Shown one piece after another: positions 45,001 to 52,500 of a DNA stretch of 64,000 bases. Made by a program: the position numbers and the translations under genes. The stretch's first letter is position 1. The number at the start of each line of letters is the position of its first letter. The DNA lies in assembly GCF_000013005.1 (NCBI RefSeq), contig NC_007722.1, positions 873,501-937,500 on the forward strand, written 5' to 3'. Source of the stretch: Erythrobacter litoralis HTCC2594. GTDB taxonomy: Bacteria; Pseudomonadota; Alphaproteobacteria; Sphingomonadales; Sphingomonadaceae. The notes under the pieces are model-generated. The model did no database searches. It had not been told where the DNA came from and saw nothing but the letters and a program-made list of their open reading frames with translations.

Positions 45001-45407
45001 GAAGCGGTGATCGGCGTCAGGCGCTCATTGACCTGCTGCCGCGCGAAATAGATGTCAGTACCTTCTTCGAAGATTGCAGTAACCTGGCTGAACCCGTTGC
45101 GCGAAATCGAACGGGTCATTTCCAGACCATCGATCCCGGCGAGACCGGTTTCCACCGGATAGGTTACCTGCGTTTCGACCTGGGAGGGGGAAAGGGCGGG
45201 CGCTTCGGTATTGATCTGCACCTGAACGTTCGTAATGTCGGGTACGGCGTCAATGGGAAGCCGAAGAAGGTTCATCACGCCATAGATGGCGACACCGATC
45301 GTCAAAACGACCATGGCCCAGCGAAAACGCACGGCCATGTCGAGGATCATGCCGATCAGGCCGTGGCGGTGCGAGTGCTCCGTTTCCTGCATGCGATCAG
45401 TGTCCAT
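42096..45407 (-). CDS. czcA: RND metal efflux pump CzcA (HME1 group)
   Basis: 1103 aa. The transmembrane signature DFGLIVDGAVIIVEN (about 441-455) is that of HME1 pumps for Co, Zn and Cd. Other RND features are the DALPDITNVQVQINTEAP-like start and two large periplasmic loops. It pumps metal from periplasm or cytoplasm outward using protons. Start at 45407 chosen for GAGGAAG just upstream; it overlaps the end of czcB by 11 bases. Confidence 0.93.
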   Translation of the reverse strand: MDTDRMQETEHSHRHGLIGMILDMAVRFRWAMVVLTIGVAIYGVMNLLRLPIDAVPDITNVQVQINTEAPALSPSQVETQVTYPVETGLAGIDGLEMTRSISRNGFSQVTAIFEEGTDIYFARQQVNERLTPITASLPEGAEPVMGPISTGLGEVLMYTIEFEHPGGKEAPKGNAVGWQSDGSFVTERGDRLDSDVAKAAYLRTIQDWVVAPLMRSVDGVAGVDSIGGFRKQYLVQPDPARMTGYGLSFDEVIDALEAANLAEGANFVERSGEALLARVDARLGSVQDIEQAVISTRGGVPIRVGDVATVSIGGDLRTGAASLNGDEAVVGTVLMRAGENSRTVSAQAAERLDEVRASLPQGVVAEIVYNRSSLVDATIATVEKNLVEGALLVIAILFLLLGNIRAAIIAALVIPFSMLMASIGMNRLGVSGNLMSLGALDFGLIVDGAVIIVENSVARLAARQEHEGRLLTLGERLTETRLAAQEMIKPTVYGQAIILLVFAPLLTFTGVEGKTFSPMAITVMLALASAFVLSLTFVPAMIAILLNKKLTEKEVKPIRIAKERYGPLVRKAIARPWPVIGAGAGIFAVAALVFSFLGSEFTPQLDERDIAVQSLRIPSTSLERSLAMQRRVEDRLEEFPQVQLVFSRTGTAEVASDPMPPNASDAYVILKPRDEWPDPDLSKDDLVAEMESALGGLVGNLYEFSQPIELRFNELIAGVRGDVAVKIYGDDLTAMTSAANEVAGILREVEGAADVKVQQVTGFPTLDIAFDRPTIARYGLKVEDVAQSVAIALGGRPAGLVFEGDRRFEVVVRLSDATRDDFDQLGALPVLLPNGATIPLRSVAEFRVVDGLAEVRREQGRRLVIVSSNVRERDLGSFVEEARANVEAQVELPAAAFIEWGGQYQNLQAAQERLQIVIPIAFAVILLLLYMAVGGWVPALAVFSAIPLALAGGIFSLALRGMPFSVSAAVGFIALSGVATLNGLVMVTAIRQRLDKGMALDEAIVEGGLARLRPVLMTALVASLGFVPMAIATGTGAEVQRPLATVVIGGLITATALTLFVLPAILKLVFATRKDDRTWRQRWWDRLRRNVTPEERQELQEVT

Positions 45408-46545
45408 GTTCGGCTTCCTCTTTTTCGAGTTCGGCTTTGAGCAGGAAGGCATTCTCGGTTGCGATCCGCCAGTTCGCTTCGAGACCGGATTCGATCACCA
45501 CGCGGCCTGCGGAACGTGCGCCGGTCACCACCGGACGGGTCTGGAAGCCGCGGCGCGTGCGCACGAAAACCACTTCCTGGCCGTCGAGTGACTGCACCGC
45601 GCTTTCGGGCACCGACATGCGGCCCGTGTCGACCTCGCCCGAAGGTCGGATGCGCGCTTGCAGGAAGGCACCTGGTTGAAGACCGGGGATGGACCGCGTG
45701 AGCGAAAGGACTGCCGTCGCGCTGCGGCTCTCAGGATCGAGCGATGGCGTGACGGAGCGGACCCGCGCTCCGATCTCGCGGTTTTCTGCAAGTTCCAGCG
45801 TGGCTTCATCGCCTGGCTGAATACGGCTCGCTTCTGCAGAGGGGAGCGCGACTTCGATCTGCATCGCATTAGGATTCACGATTTGGTAGAGTTCCTCTCC
45901 CGCATCGACAAACGAACCAAGGACAATAGGCGCCGCCGTTACCCGTCCTGCAAGAGGGCTGGTAACCGCCAAAGACCGACCGTCGCCACTCACGCCCGCT
46001 GCCGCAACCGCTGCCTGCGCGCGGGACAGTTCTGACTGGGCGACCTGGAGATTGGCGCGCACCGCTTCGAGATCCTGCCGCGCCGTAACATTGGCTTCGA
46101 AAAGCCGGCGTTCGCGCTCATAGGCGGCTGACAATTCGTTGACGCGCGCGCGCGCCGCGCTCAATTGCGATGCCAAAGCTGCCGCTTCCGCACTTTCGAT
46201 ACGCGCAATGGTTTCACCCTGCCGGACGTAATCACCCAGCGTTTTTTGAACGCTCCGCACCACGCCCGCCGCTCGCGCATCGATCCGCGCGCTGCCTGTG
46301 GGGCTAGCGGCGATTGTGGCTGGGAACACTAGCTCTACCGCCGAGCCCTCACCAACGGTCTCGACCATGATTTCGGAGCTTCGAATCTGCTCTTCGCCGA
46401 GTAGGACCAGTCCTTCCGGGAGATCGCTTTCTTCGGTTTCCTCTTCGCTGTGCGGTTCTGCGCCGTTGTCCGGCCACAGCATTACAGCAGCCGCAAAAAC
46501 AAGAATGATCAGGCCGATCAGTACGGCCAAACGCTTACGGTTCAT
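45397..46545 (-). CDS. czcB: Periplasmic adaptor CzcB
   Basis: 382 aa. One N-terminal membrane anchor (LAVLIGLIILVFAAAVMLW), an acidic/His stretch (EPHSEEETEESD), a biotinyl-lipoyl-like half-motif around the coiled coil (residues about 105-190), and a beta-barrel end. The C-terminus is EEAEHGH. Start at 46545 preferred because GAGGAAA precedes it; an ATG at 46560 overlaps czcC by 4 bases and is possible. Confidence 0.9.
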   Translation of the reverse strand: MNRKRLAVLIGLIILVFAAAVMLWPDNGAEPHSEEETEESDLPEGLVLLGEEQIRSSEIMVETVGEGSAVELVFPATIAASPTGSARIDARAAGVVRSVQKTLGDYVRQGETIARIESAEAAALASQLSAARARVNELSAAYERERRLFEANVTARQDLEAVRANLQVAQSELSRAQAAVAAAGVSGDGRSLAVTSPLAGRVTAAPIVLGSFVDAGEELYQIVNPNAMQIEVALPSAEASRIQPGDEATLELAENREIGARVRSVTPSLDPESRSATAVLSLTRSIPGLQPGAFLQARIRPSGEVDTGRMSVPESAVQSLDGQEVVFVRTRRGFQTRPVVTGARSAGRVVIESGLEANWRIATENAFLLKAELEKEEAEHGH

Positions 46546-46556
46546 GGGTATTTTCC

Positions 46557-47810
46557 TCATTGGGCGCCAAGCCAGATCAACTGCGCCGCCAGGCGACCGC
46601 GATCTTCCTGGGCTTGGATCAAGGCTTCTCGGATTGCATCGCGGGCTTCGGCCGCAGCCAGAACCTCGATCAGCGGGAACCTGCCGTTGCGATACCCAAT
46701 CCGGACGAGGCGCAAGGCTTCTTCCGCTTGAGGCAGGGAGGTTTGGGACAGAGTCTCTACACGAGCCTCGGCGGCGAGAAAGCGGCCGCGCGCCTGGGTT
46801 ACTTCGAGTTCGAAATCCGCGCGGGCGACAGCCTCGCGTGCGGAGGCCGCGCGGAAGCGGGCCTCGGCAGCGGCGATGTTACCCTGATTGCGATTGCGGA
46901 AAGGAAGGGGAATCGAGACGCCCACTAGGAAGGCCTGATCCCTGCTTTCCTCGAACCGCCTGACACCGGCGGAGATGGCCGGATCGGGAACACCCAAAGA
47001 GCGCTCCCTGTCGATCGCAGCGTCCGCCGCCTCGCGTTCGGCACGCGCGACTTGGAGACGCAAAGCAGAAGGCGATGCAAGAAGCATCGCAGGAGGTTCG
47101 ATCCCGGGAAACGCCGATGGCACGTCCGGGGGAGGGGACGTTTCACCCCAGAGCGCCACCAACGCGCTCCGCGCCGCTATCTCTGAAGCTCGCGCGGCTT
47201 CAAACTCCGCCTCGGCTTCAGCAAGGGCCGCTTCTGCACGAAGCGAGCGCAGCGGCGGCTCGCGGCCAACTTCGACAAGCAGGCCAGCTATACGCGCGAG
47301 TTCGCGATTGCGTTCGACTACGTCGCGGGCAAGTTCCAGTCGCGCAGCTGAAGCGACCGCCTCGATGTAGCGTTCGCGCACCATGCGACTCAGCTCAGCG
47401 ACCGACAATTCTCCAGAAAGCATTGCCACGCGCGCCTCGGCCTCGGCCGAGCGAATGCGTGCGCCCCGCTTGCCGCCTAGCTCGAGGCGCTGACTCAAAG
47501 ACAGCGTATATTCGGTTGCTTGCAGCCCTGAAAAGGCACCGCTTCCTGCGATGTTCTCCGCTTCAAAGGCAAGCTCAGGATTTGGCCGAAGCCGTGCCTG
47601 ATCGATAAGCGCGCGTGCCGCGTCCGTTTCGGCCTGCGGCCCGATCAAACGCGGATTGTCTGATTGCACCTGCGCGCTTTCGTCCACACCCGCACGCGCG
47701 AGAGCTTCGTCGAGCGTCAACACCGCGCGTTCTTGTGCACGCACCGCACCGGGCAGTACTGCGAGGCTCAGCCCTGCAAAAAGGGCGCCTCGCCAAATAA
47801 TGGCAAACAT
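46557..47810 (-). CDS. czcC: Outer-membrane factor CzcC
   Basis: 417 aa with a signal peptide (cut near VRAQE, residue 26). Two TolC-like repeats are seen: TEYTLSLSQRLELGGKRGAR in the first half and VSIPLPFRNRNQGNIAAAEA in the second. It forms the exit duct of the CzcCBA complex. Preceded by AGAGGAAA and by a small His-rich secreted protein gene. Confidence 0.9.
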   Translation of the reverse strand: MFAIIWRGALFAGLSLAVLPGAVRAQERAVLTLDEALARAGVDESAQVQSDNPRLIGPQAETDAARALIDQARLRPNPELAFEAENIAGSGAFSGLQATEYTLSLSQRLELGGKRGARIRSAEAEARVAMLSGELSVAELSRMVRERYIEAVASAARLELARDVVERNRELARIAGLLVEVGREPPLRSLRAEAALAEAEAEFEAARASEIAARSALVALWGETSPPPDVPSAFPGIEPPAMLLASPSALRLQVARAEREAADAAIDRERSLGVPDPAISAGVRRFEESRDQAFLVGVSIPLPFRNRNQGNIAAAEARFRAASAREAVARADFELEVTQARGRFLAAEARVETLSQTSLPQAEEALRLVRIGYRNGRFPLIEVLAAAEARDAIREALIQAQEDRGRLAAQLIWLGAQ

Positions 47811-47874
47811 GAATTGATTTTTCCTCTACTGACATGCCGAATGCGCGCCGACATTGCGGCGGCAATACTGGACG

Positions 47875-48219
47875 TCAGATTCGAGGAGGGGGCGTCAAAA
47901 TCGCTTGCTGGACTGCAGTCAGGCCGACGGGTTCGAAGAAATGCTGTGCACCGGATGAACGCTCACCGGCCCCGATATCCGCATTGCCTGCAAATTGGAC
48001 TCCATGATGGCAATGGCCGTGGGCGCAGATGCCATGCTGCTCATTCGGGCTGTCCGGCAAGTCTTGACCAGTCTCGCTACTTGCAGCTTCGACACTTGTA
48101 AGTTCGCCAATTTCAGGCCCGCATACCGCCGCGTCCACGCTTACGCTGAACACCAGGCCGAAGAGAATCAGCATGGCGAAAAACGGCTTCAAGGCAAGAA
48201 GGGGCATACGGAGGGTCAT
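47875..48219 (-). CDS. Small secreted His-rich protein, CzcI/CopL-like in position
   Basis: 114 aa with a signal peptide (cut near VDAA, residue 31). It has a His/Cys cluster HGICAHGHCHHG (62-73). It lies 64 bases upstream of czcC, where Cupriavidus has czcI. It could be a periplasmic metal buffer or sensor; sequence family not confirmed. Confidence 0.7.
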   Translation of the reverse strand: MTLRMPLLALKPFFAMLILFGLVFSVSVDAAVCGPEIGELTSVEAASSETGQDLPDSPNEQHGICAHGHCHHGVQFAGNADIGAGERSSGAQHFFEPVGLTAVQQAILTPPPRI

Positions 48220-48378
48220 GACACTTTGGCCCCGCTAGCAGGACCAATCACATGGCACAAGTCGATATTCTCTTCGAATTCCGAAGCCGTCGCGCAGCTC
48301 AATGCATAAGAACGAACAAATGCGCTATTCATGTACCGACCTGGGTCGACACAAACGCCGTAATAGAAAGATATAATA

Positions 48379-50310
48379 TCACACTGCATCGCGTGACCGG
48401 TCATTGTTTGATGCTCGGGTGTGATTAATCCAGAAACCAAGTAAAAGTACGGATGCCATTGCAAGTTGAGCGCCAATCACTTGGAACGTCGGATAAACTC
48501 CAAGCATACTTAGTCGCGGACCGCCGGCTATCGGCGCAATTCCGATCACACCCGCTTCCTGCAAGCCCGCGATCCCTTTGCCAATCAGGACAATCGCAAG
48601 CAGGGCGATGAGCACCGAACTGTAGGCAAAGAACTTTCCGATCGGCAGCGTCCGGCTGTAGCGCAGCAGCAGCCAGGCGATGACGACAAGGAGCAAACCG
48701 GCCGTGGCAGCGCCCGCCAGCAGATAGCCCGTACTTCCCTGAGCGGACAGCGCAGCGTAAAAGAGGATGGTTTCGAAGACCTCTCTATAGACGACAAGGA
48801 ATACGATCCCGAACAGGAACCAGAGCGATCCGCGCGAAAGCGCCTTGCCAAGCTTGTCGCGGATATAGCGCTGCCAATTGTCTGCCTGTGATTTTCCGTG
48901 CATCCAGACGCCAACCGACAGAAGGACCAGCGCTGCAATCAGCGAACCGAATGCCTCGATCGATTCCCGGCCGGCACCGCTGATGTCGAGAAGATAGGTC
49001 GCCGCAAGCCAAGTAAGCGCGCCTGCCACCAGCGCACCGGTCCACCCGCCATGAACAAATCGCAATGCCCGATCCTGTCCCGCCTTCCTCACGAAAGCGA
49101 TCATGGCGATCACGATCAGCAATGCCTCCAGACCCTCGCGGAGGAGGATCGCGAAAGATGCCACGAAGGTTGACCAGCCCGTCGCAGATTCCGGCGCAAG
49201 GACATTTTCAGCCTGTACGAGCAAACCCTCGATGGCCCGGATCCGTTCGCTTATCGCAGAGGTCGGCAGATCTGCGTCGATGGCTGCACGCAAGTCCATC
49301 ATCCCGCTCTCGATACGCACCAGAAGATCCGGATTGCGTGTCGCCAATATCGGTTCGACGGGTTCGAACCCGTCCAAATATGCCGACAGTGCGAGCTCCT
49401 TGGCCCGGGAAATATTCCCGTTCGCGTGGGCGCGTTCAGCTTCTGCGAGCCGGGTACGTGTGATGCCAAGAGGCCCCGCTACATCGGCGATCGCCGACGG
49501 GTTGGCCCGAAGATAGGCCATGAGCGCGTCCGCGCGCACTTGCCCGATCTCTCCTGCCAGTTCGTCCGGCGTGATCTTCGTGAGAGCGGCAAGATCGGGA
49601 AAGCGTTTGCGTAGTTCGGAATCTGACTTCCATAGACGCGCCCCTTCGTCGACCGCCTCAAAGGCGACGGATCCCGAATAGAAGGCCAGGGCCCAACGAT
49701 CGTCGGAGGAGAGCTGCGAGAAACCGGGCATGGCGGTGCCATCGATCCCTTGGTCGATAACCTGATAGAGACCCATAATGCTGCGCTGACGCGCGCGATC
49801 GACGTCGGTAAATGCGATCGGCGGTGGATCAAGGCCCGCAGACGCCGGCCCGCGACCGTTTCCTGACACCCCGTGGCAACTGGCACAAGTCTCCTGGTAC
49901 AGCAGTCTTCCGCGCTCAAGATCGGGCGCCCTCGAAGGCGAGAGCGTGATCGGATAGATGGCTAGGAGATCCGCAGCGAGCTTTCTGGCTGCCGTGGCAA
50001 CTTGATCAACGGGGGCCATCGAGAGGATATCGGCTTCAAGTTGCTTCGCGTTTGCCTCTAGCCGAACGCGACCGGGGCGTTCAGGCAATTCCGCAATACC
50101 CGATCGTACCGTACCGGCGAATTCGACCATTTCCTCATATTCGACTTCGTTGACGACTTCGCCGTCCTCGACGGCAGCTGCATAATCTACCGCCATGTAA
50201 TCGAGCAGGCGCCAGATCGTGTTGGGTTCTGCCGCCAACGCTTGCGCGCTGCCGAACGACAACAGAAGGGCCAGGCAAATGCCGGACAGGCGCGCCAAAT
50301 ATTTCATCAT
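48379..50310 (-). CDS. Cytochrome c/FTR1 fusion permease, PbrT-like
   Basis: 643 aa, the size of PbrT. Signal peptide (cut near LAAE, residue 27). A cytochrome c domain has CASCH (142-146) with likely Met ligand at M194 (GTAMPGF). A C-terminal FTR1 permease has the two REXXE motifs, REGLE (391-395) and REVFE (509-513). FTR1 proteins import iron. PbrT takes up Pb(II) in Cupriavidus. The MerR gene, CDF gene and signal peptidase II gene nearby support the pbr reading. Start overlaps the CDF stop by 4 bases. Confidence 0.85.
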   Translation of the reverse strand: MMKYLARLSGICLALLLSFGSAQALAAEPNTIWRLLDYMAVDYAAAVEDGEVVNEVEYEEMVEFAGTVRSGIAELPERPGRVRLEANAKQLEADILSMAPVDQVATAARKLAADLLAIYPITLSPSRAPDLERGRLLYQETCASCHGVSGNGRGPASAGLDPPPIAFTDVDRARQRSIMGLYQVIDQGIDGTAMPGFSQLSSDDRWALAFYSGSVAFEAVDEGARLWKSDSELRKRFPDLAALTKITPDELAGEIGQVRADALMAYLRANPSAIADVAGPLGITRTRLAEAERAHANGNISRAKELALSAYLDGFEPVEPILATRNPDLLVRIESGMMDLRAAIDADLPTSAISERIRAIEGLLVQAENVLAPESATGWSTFVASFAILLREGLEALLIVIAMIAFVRKAGQDRALRFVHGGWTGALVAGALTWLAATYLLDISGAGRESIEAFGSLIAALVLLSVGVWMHGKSQADNWQRYIRDKLGKALSRGSLWFLFGIVFLVVYREVFETILFYAALSAQGSTGYLLAGAATAGLLLVVIAWLLLRYSRTLPIGKFFAYSSVLIALLAIVLIGKGIAGLQEAGVIGIAPIAGGPRLSMLGVYPTFQVIGAQLAMASVLLLGFWINHTRASNNDRSRDAV

Positions 50311-50948
50311 GCAATCTGCTGCGTTTTCATATCGCTGCGCGCATGGCGGATAATTTCGAGAGCCGAATGGAGGAACAAAAACGCAATCGCAGCGGCCACG
50401 ATGATATCAGGCCATGCGCTTCCCAACCAATAAACCAAACCGGCTGCGACGATGACCGCGACATTGGCCAGGGCATCGTTGCGTGAAAATAGCCATATCG
50501 CGCGCGCTTGAGCATCGCCTCCTTTGCGAAAGCGAGCGAGCACAAAAACGGCGGCAAGGTTGATAAGCAGGGCGACAAAACCCACCCAGCCCATGATGCC
50601 GGCTTCCGGCTGCACCATATCGAACATGCGCCAGATCGCCGCGCCGATCACACTCACACCAAGCGCCGCCAGAAACAAACCTTGCGCGAGCGCCACCCGA
50701 GCACGCGTCGATGCCGTCCATCCGAGCGCAAGCAGTCCGATGAAGGTGATCGAGCCATCGCCAAGGAAATCCAGCGCGTCGGCTTTGAGCGCCTGGCTCG
50801 CGGCTAAAAACCCGGCGGCCAGCTCGATCATGCCGAAACCGACATTGAGGATAATCACGATCCAAAGCGCGCGGCGGTATTGCGGATCGTCAACCGCCCT
50901 CTCGGGGTCGCCGGTGCAACCACAGTCTTCCGAATCATCTAAACTCAT
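50307..50948 (-). CDS. Short CDF-related cation transporter in pbr-like operon
   Basis: 213 aa, about six membrane segments. D60 and D64 in DALDFLGDG form the helix-2 site and NDALAN the helix-5 site. An N-terminal CGC (residues 9-11) may bind metal. It is first in the operon under the MerR promoter at 50958-50988. The predicted transcript starts only about 2-3 bases before the ATG. Confidence 0.82.
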   Translation of the reverse strand: MSLDDSEDCGCTGDPERAVDDPQYRRALWIVIILNVGFGMIELAAGFLAASQALKADALDFLGDGSITFIGLLALGWTASTRARVALAQGLFLAALGVSVIGAAIWRMFDMVQPEAGIMGWVGFVALLINLAAVFVLARFRKGGDAQARAIWLFSRNDALANVAVIVAAGLVYWLGSAWPDIIVAAAIAFLFLHSALEIIRHARSDMKTQQIA

Positions 50949-50957
50949 GATTTTTGA

Positions 50958-50988
50958 GCTTTACAATCTCCAGTTACTGGAGGATCAA
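50958..50988 (-). promoter_or_regulatory. MerR-type promoter with 19-bp spacer (minus strand)
   Basis: Read leftward: -35 TTGATC (50988-50983), 19 bases, -10 TAAAGC (50963-50958). The spacer holds the palindrome CTCCAG-TTA-CTGGAG (50968-50982). It drives the CDF/FTR1 operon; the MerR protein at 51087 is the likely binder. Confidence 0.75.
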
Positions 50989-50989
50989 G

Positions 50990-51018
50990 GACTTTCTGCG
51001 CACCTTTCGCAGAAAGTC
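50990..51018. promoter_or_regulatory. 11-bp inverted repeat next to the MerR promoter
   Basis: GACTTTCTGCG (50990-51000) and CGCAGAAAGTC (51008-51018) with a 7-base loop. It lies directly beyond the -35 box, upstream of the merR-type gene. It may be a second operator or a leader stem-loop of that gene. Confidence 0.45.
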
Positions 51019-51086
51019 TGACGGCCGATGTGCGATTGCGTCGCGGAGACACACACCCTGCGATGGCCATCATCGAGGATTAAAGA

Positions 51087-51482
51087 ATGCAGATAGGAAA
51101 AATTGCCCGCGCGACCGGGACCAAAGTCAACACCGTTCGCTATTATGAAGAGATCGGTCTTCTGAAGCCCGCTCCGCGCTCCCAGTCGGGACGAAGGATT
51201 TACGCAGACGCCGATGTCGAACGGCTCGCATTCATCCGGCGGGCTCGGGGTTTGGGCTTTTCGGTGTCCGAAGTTCGCTCGCTGCTCGAAGTGTCGGACG
51301 CACCAAACCGGGATTGCAAGGACGCTGCGACTTTGGCACGAAATCATTTGCGCCGGGTGGAAGAGCAGATCGAACAGCTGCAGGCGATGAGACAGGAACT
51401 GATCGGCCTGGCACGGGCCTGCGATGGGGGCACTGCCACCGACTGCGGCATCATCGGCGGGCTTGCTAGAAAATCCGCCTGA
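51087..51482 (+). CDS. PbrR/CadR-like MerR-family regulator
   Basis: 131 aa. MQIGKIARATGTKVNTVRYY is the DNA-binding start. The cysteines C77, C112 and C120 match the Pb/Cd/Zn-sensing group. It is divergent to the CDF/FTR1 operon over a MerR-type promoter and convergent with the signal peptidase gene. Confidence 0.88.
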   Translation: MQIGKIARATGTKVNTVRYYEEIGLLKPAPRSQSGRRIYADADVERLAFIRRARGLGFSVSEVRSLLEVSDAPNRDCKDAATLARNHLRRVEEQIEQLQAMRQELIGLARACDGGTATDCGIIGGLARKSA

Positions 51483-51508
51483 AGATTGCCTTGGCAAAAG
51501 CGCAGAAT

Positions 51509-52000
51509 CTACACTTTCGGCGCGGTGCCATCGTCGCGCTGCGTTTCTCCGGACCACCAGGTAACGAGAAACAATGCCACTCCAAGGACTATTCCGACAT
51601 CCGCGAGATTGAACGCCGGCCAGTGATAGCCGCCGACATAGAAGTCGAGAAAATCGGTGACCGCTCCGTCCGCCAGTCGGTCGGCAACGTTACCCAATGC
51701 ACCGCCAATGATCGAACCTATCGCGGCGGATTCGAGGCGTACGGTACTGCGCCAGAGCCATCTGGCCAGAACGCCCACGACAAGAAGCGCGAACCCGGAC
51801 AGCAAATAGGGCGCGATTGGATTGCCGGAACTCAGGAGGCCGAATGTAACACCGCGATTATATCCGAGCACCAGATTGAAGAATGGAAAAACATCTATCA
51901 CGCGGGCAGGGTCCATGACCACATTCACAATAAGCCATTTTGAAATGAGATCGCTCGCGAAGACTGCGACGGCGATCGAAAGACCAAGACTTCGGTACAT
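51509..52000 (-). CDS. lspA: Signal peptidase II (LspA), pbrC-like
   Basis: 163 aa from the ATG at 52000; the frame to 52075 is not needed. Four membrane helices. Active-site Asp pair in AVTDFLDF (D116) and FNLADVGI (D134), with GNVADR between. It removes the signal peptide of lipoproteins. An extra lspA copy in a lead-resistance setting matches PbrC/PbrBC of Cupriavidus, where it matures a phosphate-releasing partner. No PbrB phosphatase is seen here. Confidence 0.88.
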   Translation of the reverse strand: MYRSLGLSIAVAVFASDLISKWLIVNVVMDPARVIDVFPFFNLVLGYNRGVTFGLLSSGNPIAPYLLSGFALLVVGVLARWLWRSTVRLESAAIGSIIGGALGNVADRLADGAVTDFLDFYVGGYHWPAFNLADVGIVLGVALFLVTWWSGETQRDDGTAPKV

Positions 52001-52500
52001 ATTGGTTCCTTGGATGATCGGCAGATATCTCTGATTCTCTGGACGATAGAAATCAGGTCTGGGCCCGGTACTCATCGATCATGTCAATGCAGAGAGGTCA
52101 ACTGTCCCGCCGATCACTGGCCCAGCCATTCAGGCATCCGAATGTCATCGGCACGTGATCCCAGCGCGGGAAAATATCTGTCTCCGCCATGCCTTGATGG
52201 GCAAGCAAAACATTTTCGCCGATGTCGCAAATTGCACCGGTTTCGCGTGGGGGCACACGAGGTGGATCGCGGACTCATACTGCGGCGGTGGGAATGTCAA
52301 GAAACGGAGTCCCTACCTTCTTGCCAAATCCAAAGGTCATGTTTTTAGGATACTTTTTGCGGCTACGCGCATTTCAGAACATTCGCTGAACGGCATGGTG
52401 CGAATGAGGCGAGGCTCCTTGCGTCTGTGACTCTCTTTGCGGTTGTAGTGAGAAAGCATTGCCGTAGGGCATTCATGCTTCTGAAAAGGGAATATCGAAA
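52001..52500. other. 500-base intergenic stretch
   Basis: Separates leftward lspA from the rightward TPP-enzyme operon, so it must hold both promoters. Open frames in it (for example 52155-52430) lack families or good ribosome sites. No repeat recognised. Confidence 0.5.

Noticed and set aside
48216..48404. Possible 62-aa gene overlapping the His-rich protein start as ATGA
   Set aside because: The overlap is suggestive, but composition is not protein-like and it starts inside the end of the FTR1 gene region; left out. A CGACC-TG-GGTCG palindrome at 48337-48348 in it could instead be an operator for czc.
52010..52430. Two plus-strand frames between lspA and the TPP enzyme gene
   Set aside because: One starts with TTG inside the lspA leader, neither resembles a known protein or transposase remnant.
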